Source of the DNA: Pseudomonas japonica
Lineage (GTDB): Bacteria; Pseudomonadota; Gammaproteobacteria; Pseudomonadales; Pseudomonadaceae
Reading direction: 5' to 3'
Length of the DNA stretch: 64,000 nucleotides
Assembly: GCF_013522925.1 (NCBI RefSeq)
Contig: NZ_JAAMQU010000005.1
Span: 62,001 to 126,000, forward strand
The notes below the pieces were generated by a model that made no database searches, was not told the DNA's origin, and was given only the letters and a program-made list of their open reading frames with translations. Both the position numbers and the translations under genes were made by a program. Shown here in pieces: positions 1 to 8,979 of the stretch. Position 1 is the stretch's first letter. Each line of letters begins with the position of its first letter.

Positions 1-1146
1 ATCCTCGGTGTGGGTACCCACTTGTTCAACCAGCAAAAGCAGGTCGAGGCGCCCTTCGCGATGATGCGCGACGCGCAGATCCGTTCGGTACGCGATGACG
101 CGTTCTGGTCCACGGTGGAACAACTGCCCGGCCAGCTGATGGTTTCGCCGGACTGGTACAAATACCTGCGCGAGCAGCGCGCCAGCGACATGAGCAACAT
201 CCTGGTGCTGGGGTATGGCAACCGGTTCTATTCCAACAACAGCAAGCCTGTATCACCGACCGTGCGCGCCGGCTTCGCTCGCTACGTCGACTTCGTAGCG
301 CGCCGGCTCAAGGGCCAGGTAGGTTTCTACGAGGTGTACAACGAGTGGGACGTGGAGGACCCGATTACCCAGGCGTTTGGCGAGGCGTACCTGGACCTGG
401 TGCGAGATACCTCCCGCCAGCTACGGCGCCTCGATCCGGGCGCGCGCGTCCTCGCCGGCGCGGTGACCACCCGCGGCATCAAAGTGGGTTTTGCCGACCG
501 GCTGGTGCGCAATGGCGTGATGAAGTACGTGGACGGGCTGTCGCTGCACCCTTATGTGCATTGCGAAAAAACCAACGGCGGCAATACGCCGGAAAGCTGG
601 ATTCGCTGGATGCGGCAAGTCTCCACGCGGCTCGACAACCTGGCGGGCGAGCCTGTCCCGCTGTACCTGACTGAAATGGCCTGGCACAGCACTGGCGACC
701 TGGACCCTTGCGGCATAGACGAAGCCACGCAGGCGGCCTGGCTGGCGCGGGCATACCTGCTGGCCAAGACCCTGCCGGCCATCAAGGGCCTGTGGTGGTA
801 CGACCTGAGCAACGACGGCAACAACCCGGCTGACCCGGAACACAACTTCGGCCTGTTGCGTCGGGACCTGAGCATCAAGCCCGCCTACGCCGCACTCAGG
901 CGTATCGCGCCGGTGCTCAATTACTACCGTTATGTACCAACGCAGCCACTGCCGGCTACCCAAGGAAGCGAGCCGCTGATCGAACTGGAATTTCGCCGGG
1001 GCAGCCATCGCCTGCTAGCCGTATGGACACAGGGGCAGCCCGGCCCTGTGACCCTTTCGTCACCCGGCGCGCCGACGCATCCGGTCCAGGTGAGCGGCAT
1101 GCCGGTACTGATTCGGCTCGACGACAGTAGCACCCCAAGAACATGA
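1..1146 (+). CDS. GH39/GH5-like glycoside hydrolase of an exopolysaccharide cluster (5' truncated)
   Basis: The frame is open from the first base, so the N-terminus lies outside the window; the GTG at 10 is probably internal. The protein reads as a TIM-barrel glycosidase of clan A. Counted from the GTG codon at 10, the acid/base Glu is E112 in the YNEWD motif and the likely nucleophile is E222 in the YLTEMAW motif. The wide spacing of these two glutamates is typical of the GH39/GH5 folds. Position at the head of two glycosyltransferases, an initiating transferase and a Wza-type exporter suggests a periplasmic or secreted hydrolase that trims the polymer, as PslG does for Psl; that role is inference. 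Its stop overlaps the longest possible frame of the next gene by four bases, so the genes are probably co-transcribed. The exact GH family cannot be settled by eye. Confidence 0.72.
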   Translation: MLGVGTHLFNQQKQVEAPFAMMRDAQIRSVRDDAFWSTVEQLPGQLMVSPDWYKYLREQRASDMSNILVLGYGNRFYSNNSKPVSPTVRAGFARYVDFVARRLKGQVGFYEVYNEWDVEDPITQAFGEAYLDLVRDTSRQLRRLDPGARVLAGAVTTRGIKVGFADRLVRNGVMKYVDGLSLHPYVHCEKTNGGNTPESWIRWMRQVSTRLDNLAGEPVPLYLTEMAWHSTGDLDPCGIDEATQAAWLARAYLLAKTLPAIKGLWWYDLSNDGNNPADPEHNFGLLRRDLSIKPAYAALRRIAPVLNYYRYVPTQPLPATQGSEPLIELEFRRGSHRLLAVWTQGQPGPVTLSSPGAPTHPVQVSGMPVLIRLDDSSTPRT

Positions 1147-1199
1147 CCGGCCAGGCAGGCCCTTTCAACACCGACCCGCTGCACAAGGATGTATCGAAG

Positions 1200-2315
1200 A
1201 TGATTGTCATCAATGCGCGTTTTTTGACCCAGGAACTTCGTGGTGTGCAGCGTTTTGCCGAGCAGATCTGCCTCGCGCTGAAAACCTTGCGTAATGACGT
1301 GGTGTTTGTATCGCCCCCGGGCATCCGTATGGAAGAAACCGCACACACGCTGGGCGCCCAGGTGATCGGCCGCAACAAGGGGCACTTGTGGGAACAGCTG
1401 GATCTGCCCATGTACCTGCACCGCAACGGGCGCCCATGGTTGTTGTCGCTGTGCGCCACCGCACCCGTTTTTTACCGCCGCCAGATAGTCACGCATCACG
1501 ACATTACCTATGTGCGGCACCCGGAGAGCTACAGCCTGGCGTTTCGCACGGCCTACCGCCGGATGACCCCACTGATGCTCAAGCGGGCTCACACGCTGAT
1601 CACGGTCAGCGAGTTCTCGAAGCGGGAAATCGGCGAGTTCTACGGCGTGCCTTCCGCTCGCATCCTGGTGGTGCCCAATGCGGTGAGCGGCGCGTTCCAG
1701 CCCCATCGCCTGGAGATCCCGCGGCCGTACCTGCTGGCAGTGTCCTCGCCCAGCGCGCACAAGAACTTCGCACGGATGATCGAGGCGTTTCTGCGGCTCA
1801 AGGGCCACCCGGAAGTGGAGTTGCGCATCGTGGGCGCGGCGAACGGCATTTTCGCCGACCCCAGCCTGCAGCAACAGGCAGCTGGCGACCCTCGGATTCA
1901 CTTCCTGGGGCGGCTGACCGACGCCCAGTTGATCGACCAGTACCAACATGCAAGCGCCTTCGTGTTCCCTTCGCTGTATGAGGGTTTTGGTATTCCCCCT
2001 CTGGAGGCGCAGGCCTGCGGTTGCCCGGTACTGGCCGCCAACGCCGCGTCCATCCCGGAGGTGTTGCAGTCCAGCGCGCTGTACTTCGACCCGCTGGACG
2101 TGGACCAGATGGCCCGCGCCATGGCGCTGGTACTGGATAACCCGTCCATTGGCGAACACCTGAGAACCCTCGGGCTACGCAACGTGGCGCGGTTCAGCTG
2201 GCAGGCCTCGGCCCGGCTGATAAGCGACCGCCTGGATACGCTGCAGCCAAACGGCCGCACCCCTTTGCACATCACCACTAAAGGCGCTGAACAGCACGCC
2301 AGGGAGCATCAATGA
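1200..2315 (+). CDS. GT4-type glycosyltransferase, exopolysaccharide synthesis
   Basis: This is a cytoplasmic retaining GT-B glycosyltransferase of about 371 residues. The C-terminal half carries the EX7E nucleotide-sugar motif (E261 and E269, in YEGFGIPPLEAQ) and the N-terminus starts with a compact beta strand, MIVINARF. It should add one sugar from a nucleotide donor to the lipid-linked repeat unit; donor and acceptor are unknown. An in-frame ATG exists at 1143, but the start at 1200 is preferred because AAGGAT lies about nine bases upstream and the family normally begins at this strand. The stop overlaps the next start in an ATGA arrangement, so the two are translationally coupled. Confidence 0.85.
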   Translation: MIVINARFLTQELRGVQRFAEQICLALKTLRNDVVFVSPPGIRMEETAHTLGAQVIGRNKGHLWEQLDLPMYLHRNGRPWLLSLCATAPVFYRRQIVTHHDITYVRHPESYSLAFRTAYRRMTPLMLKRAHTLITVSEFSKREIGEFYGVPSARILVVPNAVSGAFQPHRLEIPRPYLLAVSSPSAHKNFARMIEAFLRLKGHPEVELRIVGAANGIFADPSLQQQAAGDPRIHFLGRLTDAQLIDQYQHASAFVFPSLYEGFGIPPLEAQACGCPVLAANAASIPEVLQSSALYFDPLDVDQMARAMALVLDNPSIGEHLRTLGLRNVARFSWQASARLISDRLDTLQPNGRTPLHITTKGAEQHAREHQ

Positions 2316-3514
2316 AAATCGCCATCGTCCATGACTGGTTGGTTACCTTTGCCGGAGCGGAGCGAGTACTGGCGTCTTTGCTGAAAGTTTGGCCGCAGGC
2401 AGACCTGTTTGCGGTGATTGATTTCCTCAGCGATGAAGACCGCGCCCGCCTGGGTGGCAAACAGGCGAAAACCACCTTCATCCAGCGCCTGCCCAAAGCG
2501 CGTACCAAGTACCAGAAATACCTCCCGTTGATGCCGTTGGCTATCGAGCAGATGGACCTTTCAGGCTACGACCTGATCATTTCCAGCAGCCATGCGGTGG
2601 CCAAAGGTGTGCTCACCGGCCCCGACCAGCTACACATCAGCTATGTGCACTCGCCCATTCGCTATGCCTGGGACCTGCAACACCAGTACCTGACCGAAAG
2701 CGGCATGAACACCGGCCTGAAGGGCAAGCTGGCGCGGATGATCCTGCATTACATGCGCATGTGGGACCAGCGCACCGCCGCCGCTGTCGATGATTTCGTG
2801 GCCAACTCCCGCTTCATCGGCCGCCGCATCGACAAGGCCTATCGTCGGCCGTCCACGGTGATTTACCCGCCGGTGGACACCAGTGGCTTCAGCTTCAACA
2901 GCGAGAAGCAGGACTACTACGTCACTGCTTCGCGCATGGTGCCCTACAAGAAAATCCCGATGATCGTGCAGGCCTTCGCCGCAATGCCGGACAAGCGCCT
3001 GGTGGTGATTGGCGACGGCCCCGAACTGGCCAAGGCCCGCGCCGTGGCCGGGCCGAACGTGACCATCCTTGGCCAGCAACCTTTCGAGGTGCTGCGCCAG
3101 CATTTGCAGAACGCCAAGGCGTTCGTGTTTGCCGCCGAGGAAGATTTCGGCATTACGCCAGTGGAGGCGCAAGCGTGTGGCACGCCGGTAATCGCTTATG
3201 GCCGTGGCGGCGTGCTGGAAACCGTACGGGGCCTGGACGACACGGCACCCACCGGGGTGTTCTACCCGCAGCAAAGCGTGGAAGCGCTGATCGCCGCCGT
3301 GCAAACGTTCGAGCGTGAAGGCCACCGTATTTCCGCGCGGGCCTGCCGTGAGCAGGCAGAGCTGTTTGGCGAGCGGCGCTTCGAACGCCAGATCCGCCAC
3401 TTCGTGGAGGTGCGTTACGCCGAGGCCAACCTGCCGGCACCCTTGGCCGCTACGCCACGCCTCACCCTGGCCTCCTTGAACAAGGCCGCCCCGGCGGTGG
3501 TGACACCGATGTAA
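2312..3514 (+). CDS. GT4-type glycosyltransferase, exopolysaccharide synthesis
   Basis: This is a second GT-B family transferase of 400 residues. It opens with MKIAIVHDWL and a GAERVL segment typical of group 1 transferases acting on mannose-like or rhamnose-like donors. The C-terminal EX7E motif is E277 to E285 (EDFGITPVE), and VVIGDGPEL is the usual Rossmann strand of the donor domain. It overlaps the preceding transferase by four bases and is followed after 61 bases by the initiating sugar transferase. It probably adds a further residue to the undecaprenyl-linked repeat unit. The Ala/Pro-rich tail of about 25 residues lies outside the fold and is probably disordered. Sugar specificity cannot be read from sequence. 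Confidence 0.85.
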   Translation: MKIAIVHDWLVTFAGAERVLASLLKVWPQADLFAVIDFLSDEDRARLGGKQAKTTFIQRLPKARTKYQKYLPLMPLAIEQMDLSGYDLIISSSHAVAKGVLTGPDQLHISYVHSPIRYAWDLQHQYLTESGMNTGLKGKLARMILHYMRMWDQRTAAAVDDFVANSRFIGRRIDKAYRRPSTVIYPPVDTSGFSFNSEKQDYYVTASRMVPYKKIPMIVQAFAAMPDKRLVVIGDGPELAKARAVAGPNVTILGQQPFEVLRQHLQNAKAFVFAAEEDFGITPVEAQACGTPVIAYGRGGVLETVRGLDDTAPTGVFYPQQSVEALIAAVQTFEREGHRISARACREQAELFGERRFERQIRHFVEVRYAEANLPAPLAATPRLTLASLNKAAPAVVTPM

Positions 3515-3575
3515 CCGGGCTTTCCCGCAATTGGCCACATTGAACCGATGCACGTTTCACTGACAGGACGACACC

Positions 3576-4988
3576 ATGACGACACCTCACAAGGGCATTC
3601 TTCACGCCCACCAGTCCTTCCTTTCCCTGGCCCACCGCTTGCTCGACCTGGCCGTGATCGTCGCCGGTACGCTCTGGGCCGATTGGGCCAACCAGCATCC
3701 GATTACCAGTGAAACCTGGATCAAGGTGTTGCTGGCCGTGCTGGTATTCCACTGGTTGAGCGAGTACCACAAACTCTATGGCTCCTGGCGCGGCGAGCGG
3801 ATTAGCAGCGAGCTACGGCGGGTGGCCACTTATTGGGCGCTGACGTTCGTGTGCCTCCTGCTGGCCGATCAGTTGCTGCCGCAGAACAGCGCGCTGCCAG
3901 CAGCCCATCACCTGCAGGCCTTCGCTTTCGTACTGGCGATACTCGGTGGCTACCGGTTGGCGATCCGCAGCACCCTCCACGCCCTGCGCAAGCGCGGCTA
4001 CAACACGCGCAATGTGGCGATTGTGGGCACTGGCCAGGTAGGCGAGCGGCTGGCGTTGTCCATGGCCCAGGCACCGTGGATGGGCTTGCGGCTGTTCGGC
4101 TTCTATGACGACCAGCCGCAACAGATGGACCTTTCAGGGATCGGCCGACGCGTGATTGTGCGCGGTGGGCTGGATCAACTCATCGACCACGCCCGCGACG
4201 GCCGTATCGACAAGGTGTACATCACCCTGCCGATGGTGCAGGAGCCGGTGATCCAGGAGCTGGTGAAATCCCTGAGCGACACCACCACCTCGGTGTACCT
4301 GATCCCCGATGTGTTCATGTTCGATCTGCTGCATGCACGTAGCGAAAGCATCAACGGCTTGGCTAGCATCAGCCTGATCGACAGCCCCATGGAAGGCTCG
4401 AGCAGCCTGATCAAGCGCGTCGAGGATATCGCCGCCTCCAGCCTGATCCTGGCGATGATTGCCGTGCCCATGTTGCTCATCGCGCTCGCAATCAAGGTTA
4501 CTTCACCTGGCCCGGTGCTGTTCCGCCAGGTGCGTTACGGGCTGGATGGCCGCCCGATCAAGGTATGGAAATTCCGCAGCATGACGGTTCAGGAAAACGG
4601 CAGCGATGTACGCCAGGCCAGCCGTAACGATGTACGCATCACGCCATTGGGAAAGGTGCTGCGCCGCACGTCGCTGGACGAGCTGCCGCAATTCTTCAAC
4701 GTGCTGATGGGCGACATGTCCATCGTGGGGCCGCGCCCGCATGCCGTGGCGCATAACGAGCAATACCGGCGGTTGGTGAGCTGCTACATGCTGCGCCACA
4801 AGGTGAAACCCGGTATCACCGGGTGGGCCCAGGTGAACGGCTGGCGCGGCGAAACCAACACGCTGGACAAGATGCAGAAACGGGTCGAATACGACCTGGA
4901 TTACATCGAACGCTGGTCGGTATGGCTGGACCTGAAAATCATCGCGCTCACGCTGTTCAAGGGCTTCGTGAACAAGAATGCCTACTGA
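3576..4988 (+). CDS. Undecaprenyl-phosphate sugar phosphotransferase (WcaJ/PssA family)
   Basis: This polytopic inner-membrane enzyme of 470 residues should start repeat-unit synthesis by moving a hexose-1-phosphate from a UDP-sugar to undecaprenyl phosphate. N-terminal hydrophobic helices are followed by a CoA-binding-like Rossmann segment (VAIVGTGQVGE) and then the conserved bacterial sugar transferase domain. That domain shows KFRSM, RRTSLDELPQ, MSIVGPRPH and KPGITGWAQVNGWRGET in the expected order. The length matches the large, five-helix WcaJ type rather than the short PglC type. It sits after two transferases and 52 bases before the exporter, so one operon is likely. Glucose is the most common substrate in the family, but galactose is possible. 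Confidence 0.92.
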   Translation: MTTPHKGILHAHQSFLSLAHRLLDLAVIVAGTLWADWANQHPITSETWIKVLLAVLVFHWLSEYHKLYGSWRGERISSELRRVATYWALTFVCLLLADQLLPQNSALPAAHHLQAFAFVLAILGGYRLAIRSTLHALRKRGYNTRNVAIVGTGQVGERLALSMAQAPWMGLRLFGFYDDQPQQMDLSGIGRRVIVRGGLDQLIDHARDGRIDKVYITLPMVQEPVIQELVKSLSDTTTSVYLIPDVFMFDLLHARSESINGLASISLIDSPMEGSSSLIKRVEDIAASSLILAMIAVPMLLIALAIKVTSPGPVLFRQVRYGLDGRPIKVWKFRSMTVQENGSDVRQASRNDVRITPLGKVLRRTSLDELPQFFNVLMGDMSIVGPRPHAVAHNEQYRRLVSCYMLRHKVKPGITGWAQVNGWRGETNTLDKMQKRVEYDLDYIERWSVWLDLKIIALTLFKGFVNKNAY

Positions 4989-5040
4989 TGCCGCCGCGCA
5001 TTACTCACGCGAGAAGTCTGTTTCTCCAAGGAAGATTGAA

Positions 5041-6123
5041 ATGAATCGCAATGTATTGGTTGCCATGCTGTTGAGCGCGGTGCTTCAAGGTTGTGCCTTC
5101 GCCCCAGGGCAACACATGACACCGGACGATGCCTCCGAGGACACTGGCATCAACGGCCCGGTGCGCGTGGTGCAGATCACCAACAACAGCGTCAACGAAG
5201 AAAAGACCATCTACCAGCCACAGCCCGTGCCGGCTGAACTGCTGACGTACAAGCCCGAGGAATACCGCATCGGCCCGGGCGATGCACTGGTGGTAACGGT
5301 ATGGGAACACGAGGAACTGAACGCCCCGTCGGGCCCGGATCAGGGCAGCTCGGCGGCGCGTGTGGTGCGTGGTGACGGTACCATCTACTACCCCTACATC
5401 AGCTCCATCGTGGCCGGCGGCAAGACGATCGAAGAGTTTCGCGCCGAGCTTCAGCAAAAGCTGTCGCAGTACCTCACCGTGGCGAAAGTGGATGTGAACG
5501 TGCAGGGCTATGAAAGCCAGCGCGTGGTGCTGTCGGGGGCCTTTCGCAGCCCCGGCGTGCAGCCGCTGACCAACGTACCGCTGTCGATGGTCAGCGCCAT
5601 CAGCAAGGCTGGCGGCGAGGCGGACAACGCCAACCTTGCCGGGCTGATCCTCAAGCGCGATGGCAAGGAATACCTGCTGGATATCGATACGCTCAACCGC
5701 AAGGACTCGCCGCTCAACCGCATCTACCTGAAAAACGGCGACCAGCTGCACCTGGGCAACTACCGCGCAAACAAGGTGTACGTGCTGGGCGAAGTACACA
5801 ACCCGCAGGTAATGAACTACGGCGGCAGCACCTTCAACCTGATGGAAGCCTTGGGTAATGCCGGCGGCATCAGCCAGGAAACCGCCAACGCCGAGGCGAT
5901 CTATGTGATCCGCAGCGCGCAACCGGAAACCAGCCAGCCGCCCACGGTGTTCTACCTCAACGCCAAGAAGCCCACCGCCTTCCTCCTGGCTCGGCAGTTC
6001 GACCTGCAAAGCGCCGACGTGGTGTTCGTGGGGCCCGCTAATATCACGCGCTGGAACCGCTTCATCAGCCAGTTGCTGCCGTCGGCCAGCGTGGTCGCCA
6101 CGGGCGCTGCCTTCCGCAACTAA
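5041..6123 (+). CDS. Wza-type polysaccharide export outer-membrane lipoprotein
   Basis: This 360-residue protein has a lipoprotein signal peptide with a lipobox ending LQGC, so Cys18 should be lipidated. The poly-export domain begins at YRIGPGDALVVTVWEHEEL and is followed by SLBB-type repeats (VVLSGAFRSPG, VYVLGEVHNPQ). It should form the outer-membrane channel through which the polymer leaves. The ATG at 5041 is chosen over an upstream in-frame ATG at 4978 because AAGGAAG sits just upstream and the lipoprotein signal begins here. No Wzc co-polymerase, Wzx flippase or Wzy polymerase follows it, so those parts must lie upstream of the window. Confidence 0.93.
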   Translation: MNRNVLVAMLLSAVLQGCAFAPGQHMTPDDASEDTGINGPVRVVQITNNSVNEEKTIYQPQPVPAELLTYKPEEYRIGPGDALVVTVWEHEELNAPSGPDQGSSAARVVRGDGTIYYPYISSIVAGGKTIEEFRAELQQKLSQYLTVAKVDVNVQGYESQRVVLSGAFRSPGVQPLTNVPLSMVSAISKAGGEADNANLAGLILKRDGKEYLLDIDTLNRKDSPLNRIYLKNGDQLHLGNYRANKVYVLGEVHNPQVMNYGGSTFNLMEALGNAGGISQETANAEAIYVIRSAQPETSQPPTVFYLNAKKPTAFLLARQFDLQSADVVFVGPANITRWNRFISQLLPSASVVATGAAFRN

Positions 6124-6129
6124 GGAAGC

Positions 6130-6167
6130 TTGCGTAACGGGCACGCCATGTCGGTACCGTTACGCAA
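6130..6167. terminator. 11-bp perfect inverted repeat ending the exopolysaccharide operon
   Basis: TTGCGTAACGG at 6130-6140 is exactly mirrored by CCGTTACGCAA at 6157-6167 with a 16-base spacer, seven bases after the exporter stop. The sequence then continues TATTTCCCCC, which is only a weak T-run. It may be a transcription terminator, or the long loop and AT-containing arms may mean it is an operator. Location favours termination. Confidence 0.5.
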
Positions 6168-6232
6168 TATTTCCCCCTTCCCTTTCAGGGATCCGCTACG
6201 ATGAAGGCCTGTTGCCTCTGGATCGGATCCCC

Positions 6233-8707
6233 ATGTCTGCTGCTCAATCAGCCGCCAGCGCGACTCTGGTGCTCGACAACGGGCTACGCGTACGTATCTG
6301 TCACGAGCCACGCCTCAAGCGCGCGGCTGCATTCTTGCGGGTTGATGCAGGTAGCCACGATGTCGACCTGGCCTGGCCTGGCCTCGCGCACTTCCTTGAA
6401 CACCTCTTCTTTCTCGGCACCACCCGCTTCGCCGGCGATCAGGCATTGATGCCGTTCGTCCAGCGCCATGGCGGGCAACTCAATGCCTCAACCCGCGAGC
6501 GAACCACGGATTACTTCTTCGAAGTTCCGGTGCCGGCCTTTTCCGGCGCGCTGGAGCGAATGTGCGAAATGTTCGCCAACCCGCGGCTCAGCGCCACCGA
6601 CCAGCGCCGTGAGCGTGAAGTACTCCACGCCGAATTCATCAGTTGGTCACGGGACAACCAGGCCCACCATGAGCTATGGCTGACCAGCCCACTGTCGGCG
6701 CGCCATCCGCTGCGTGCCTTCCACGCCGGTAATCGTTATAGCCTGCCGCTCGAGCGCGCCGAGTTCCAGGTAGCGCTGCGCCAGTTCCACCTGGACCACT
6801 ACCACAGCGGGCAGATGACCCTGACCCTCGTGGGCCCCCAGCCGGAGGATTACCTGATCCGGCTGGCGCAACGTGCCTGTGCCATCCTTCCAAGGGGAAA
6901 ACCACGGCTTCGTCCCGCGCCACCGCCGCTACTCGACGGTACCGGGGACGCTCAGCCACAAGCCGAAGGCAGCCGCTTCAACCTGGCGTTCGCCTGCGAT
7001 GAGCTGCCCGAAGGGGCGCCAGCGGCCGTGGCGTTTTTCAGCACCTGGTTCGCCAATGCCCAGCCCGGCGGATTGCAGGCGGAGTTGCTACGGCGCGAAC
7101 TGATCGAAAGCATGCGGGTAAGCGCTCACTACCTGTACCAAGGGCAGGCGCTGATCGATATCGAGTTCACGCTTACCGCCCATGGCCAAGGGCACTTGCC
7201 AACCCTGAGTGCGCTGACATTCGACTGGCTTGAGTTTTTCGAGGCTGTGGATGACTGGCCCATGCTTCGTGAGGAGTACGCGTTGTTGCAAAGGCGCCAG
7301 GCCCTGACCAGCGGCGCCCTGGCCCTGGCCAGGCGCCTGGCTCAGCCTGAAGAACACGCCGAAGTGCTGGACAACCAAGGCCTGGTTGCCTTGCGTGCCC
7401 TGCTTGCCCAGTTGCGGCCCGAACGCGTGCTTCATCCGCTGCCCAAACCCTCAGATGCGTTTGTCGCCTCCGCACCTGGCGCTCATTGGCGGCTGCCTCA
7501 ACGCAACCGCTTCCTGCGGCCAAGCCGCCGCCCCGATCAACCCGTGGCCGACATTCGTGCCATGCGTTACGCACAGGGTGTGGATAACAGCGCCCATGAG
7601 GCCGAGTTGCTGTTGCGCTGGAACGTAGGCGCATCCCACCAGGCTGGCCTATGGCAGGTGCTGGACCGCGCCTTGCAGCGGCTGGTGCACGAAGCACGGC
7701 AAGCCGGGGTGAAGGTGCTGTTCACCAGCCTGGGTGAAGACTGGCAGCTACGCCTCAGCGGCGTCAGCGAGCCGATGGCGCCGCTGCTGGAGCAGGTGCT
7801 GGCTGTCTTGAATGCGCCGCCGCCAGAGGTATGGCGCTATGCCGAGCCGCTGACGCCGCCAGCACAAACGCCTATTCGCGAATTGCTGCGCCAATTGCCC
7901 GAGCACTGCCTGGGCAATAGTCGTGGCAGCGCCCGTCATCAGCCAGAAGACGTGCAGCCGGGCAAACTTCAGAAGGTCTGGAGCGTGGCTACCTGGGAAG
8001 GCCTGGCGCTGGGCTTCAATGATTCGAGCCGCAGTGCGCTCAACCTGGCGCTGCGGGCCATGCCGGGCCACCCCGACCCACAGATGGCCGCCCGCGCCCG
8101 GCGCATGCAAGGCAAGCGCTGGAGCGTGCTGCCCGCGCCCGGTAGCGAGCATGCCCTGTTGCTGTTCTGCCCCGCACCGCCGGGGTCGATCAGCGAGGAC
8201 GCTGCCTGGCGGTTGATCGCACAGATCGCCCAGGCGCCGTTCTACCAACGGTTAAGGGTAGAGTTGCAGCTTGGATACGCGGTGTTCAGCAGCTTCCGAC
8301 AGATCGCCGGCTTGCCGGGCCTGGTGTTTGGCGTGCAGTCACCCGGCACGGACCAGCCCGCGTTGCTTGGCCATTTCGATCAGTTCCTCAAGCAACTGCC
8401 GCGGCTGATCGGCAACCTGGGCAGCGAGAAACTGCTCGGCCAGCGGCAGGCATTGATCAACCGCTTGAAACCGGAGGAGATGGACACCAGCCAGCTGGCG
8501 GACACGCTATGGCAGGCACACCTGGGTAGCCACGACGGGGATTACCTCAAGCGCTTGCAGCAGGCCATGGGGGAGTTGCGCTCTACCGAGCTGGTGAGCG
8601 CGGCCTGGCGGTTGGCCAACGCCGACCACGGCTGGCTGGTACTGGCAAACGGGGGTGAAGCACCGAAAGGGTGGGAGGCAATGGGAACATTCTTACCGGA
8701 ACGGTAA
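6233..8707 (+). CDS. pqqF: PqqF-like M16 zinc metallopeptidase
   Basis: This insulinase-family (M16) peptidase of about 824 residues has the inverted zinc motif HFLEH at residues 53-57 and a downstream helix containing RREREVLHAEF. The later part contains the inactive M16 half-domains. PqqF is thought to cut the processed PqqA peptide in pyrroloquinoline quinone synthesis. Start choice is uncertain: the ATG at 6233 gives the usual short N-terminus (MSAAQS) but lacks a clear ribosome site, while a TTG at 6212 would add seven residues. It lies 134 bases upstream of pqqA in the same direction, an arrangement typical of fluorescent Pseudomonas. Confidence 0.92.
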   Translation: MSAAQSAASATLVLDNGLRVRICHEPRLKRAAAFLRVDAGSHDVDLAWPGLAHFLEHLFFLGTTRFAGDQALMPFVQRHGGQLNASTRERTTDYFFEVPVPAFSGALERMCEMFANPRLSATDQRREREVLHAEFISWSRDNQAHHELWLTSPLSARHPLRAFHAGNRYSLPLERAEFQVALRQFHLDHYHSGQMTLTLVGPQPEDYLIRLAQRACAILPRGKPRLRPAPPPLLDGTGDAQPQAEGSRFNLAFACDELPEGAPAAVAFFSTWFANAQPGGLQAELLRRELIESMRVSAHYLYQGQALIDIEFTLTAHGQGHLPTLSALTFDWLEFFEAVDDWPMLREEYALLQRRQALTSGALALARRLAQPEEHAEVLDNQGLVALRALLAQLRPERVLHPLPKPSDAFVASAPGAHWRLPQRNRFLRPSRRPDQPVADIRAMRYAQGVDNSAHEAELLLRWNVGASHQAGLWQVLDRALQRLVHEARQAGVKVLFTSLGEDWQLRLSGVSEPMAPLLEQVLAVLNAPPPEVWRYAEPLTPPAQTPIRELLRQLPEHCLGNSRGSARHQPEDVQPGKLQKVWSVATWEGLALGFNDSSRSALNLALRAMPGHPDPQMAARARRMQGKRWSVLPAPGSEHALLLFCPAPPGSISEDAAWRLIAQIAQAPFYQRLRVELQLGYAVFSSFRQIAGLPGLVFGVQSPGTDQPALLGHFDQFLKQLPRLIGNLGSEKLLGQRQALINRLKPEEMDTSQLADTLWQAHLGSHDGDYLKRLQQAMGELRSTELVSAAWRLANADHGWLVLANGGEAPKGWEAMGTFLPER

Positions 8708-8729
8708 TGAGCTTTCCTTTATTTTTCAC

Positions 8730-8757
8730 CTGACCGGCTGGTTACTTTGAGTACAAT
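8730..8757 (+). promoter_or_regulatory. Candidate sigma-70 promoter of pqqA
   Basis: CTGACC at 8730-8735 and TACAAT at 8752-8757 are separated by 16 bases, giving four of six -35 matches and five of six -10 matches. It lies about 85 bases upstream of the pqqA start in the gap after pqqF and would give pqqA its own promoter. No experimental start site is known here. Confidence 0.45.
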
Positions 8758-8778
8758 GGCGGCCAACCTCGCATGAAC

Positions 8779-8798
8779 GTCCGCGCCCACGCGCGGAC
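8779..8798. promoter_or_regulatory. Hairpin in the pqqA leader
   Basis: GTCCGCGC at 8779-8786 pairs perfectly with GCGCGGAC at 8791-8798 across a CCAC loop. A pyrimidine-rich GCTTTTTTCTTTCC stretch follows after about a dozen bases and then the pqqA ribosome site. It could end pqqF transcripts, protect the 5' end of the short pqqA message, or act as an attenuator. Confidence 0.4.
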
Positions 8799-8841
8799 TA
8801 AACATTGCCGGCTTTTTTCTTTCCTACAGAGGATGACGCCC

Positions 8842-8913
8842 ATGTGGACCAAACCTGCTTACACTGATCTGCGTATTGGTTTTGAAGTAACGATGTACTT
8901 CGCTAATCGTTGA
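8842..8913 (+). CDS. pqqA: PqqA, 23-residue precursor peptide of PQQ
   Basis: This small gene encodes 23 residues beginning [11 protein letters not shown]. The Glu15 and Tyr19 that are cross-linked to make PQQ are both present, in the E-V-T-M-Y spacing. An AGAGGATG ribosome site precedes the ATG. The peptide is the ribosomal substrate on which PqqE, with PqqD as chaperone, forms the Glu-Tyr carbon-carbon bond. It is flanked by a leader hairpin and a terminator, so it can be transcribed at a higher level than the enzymes that consume it. Confidence 0.97.
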
Positions 8914-8930
8914 TCTCAACGATCGGCATG

Positions 8931-8956
8931 ACGCCTCGGTTCGCCGGGGCGTTTTT
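8931..8956 (+). terminator. Intrinsic terminator/attenuator between pqqA and pqqB
   Basis: ACGCCTCGG at 8931-8939 pairs with CCGGGGCGT at 8944-8952 around a TTCG tetraloop, with one G-U pair, and is followed by TTTTT. This is a classical rho-independent structure. Because pqqB starts only 24 bases later, partial read-through would set the ratio of pqqA peptide to enzymes. Confidence 0.8.
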
Positions 8957-8979
8957 ATTTGCGCTATTCGAGAGCCCAC

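Noticed and set aside
1143..1199. Upstream ATG as start of the first glycosyltransferase
   Set aside because: The added 19 residues precede the natural first beta strand and lack a ribosome site as good as AAGGAT before 1200.
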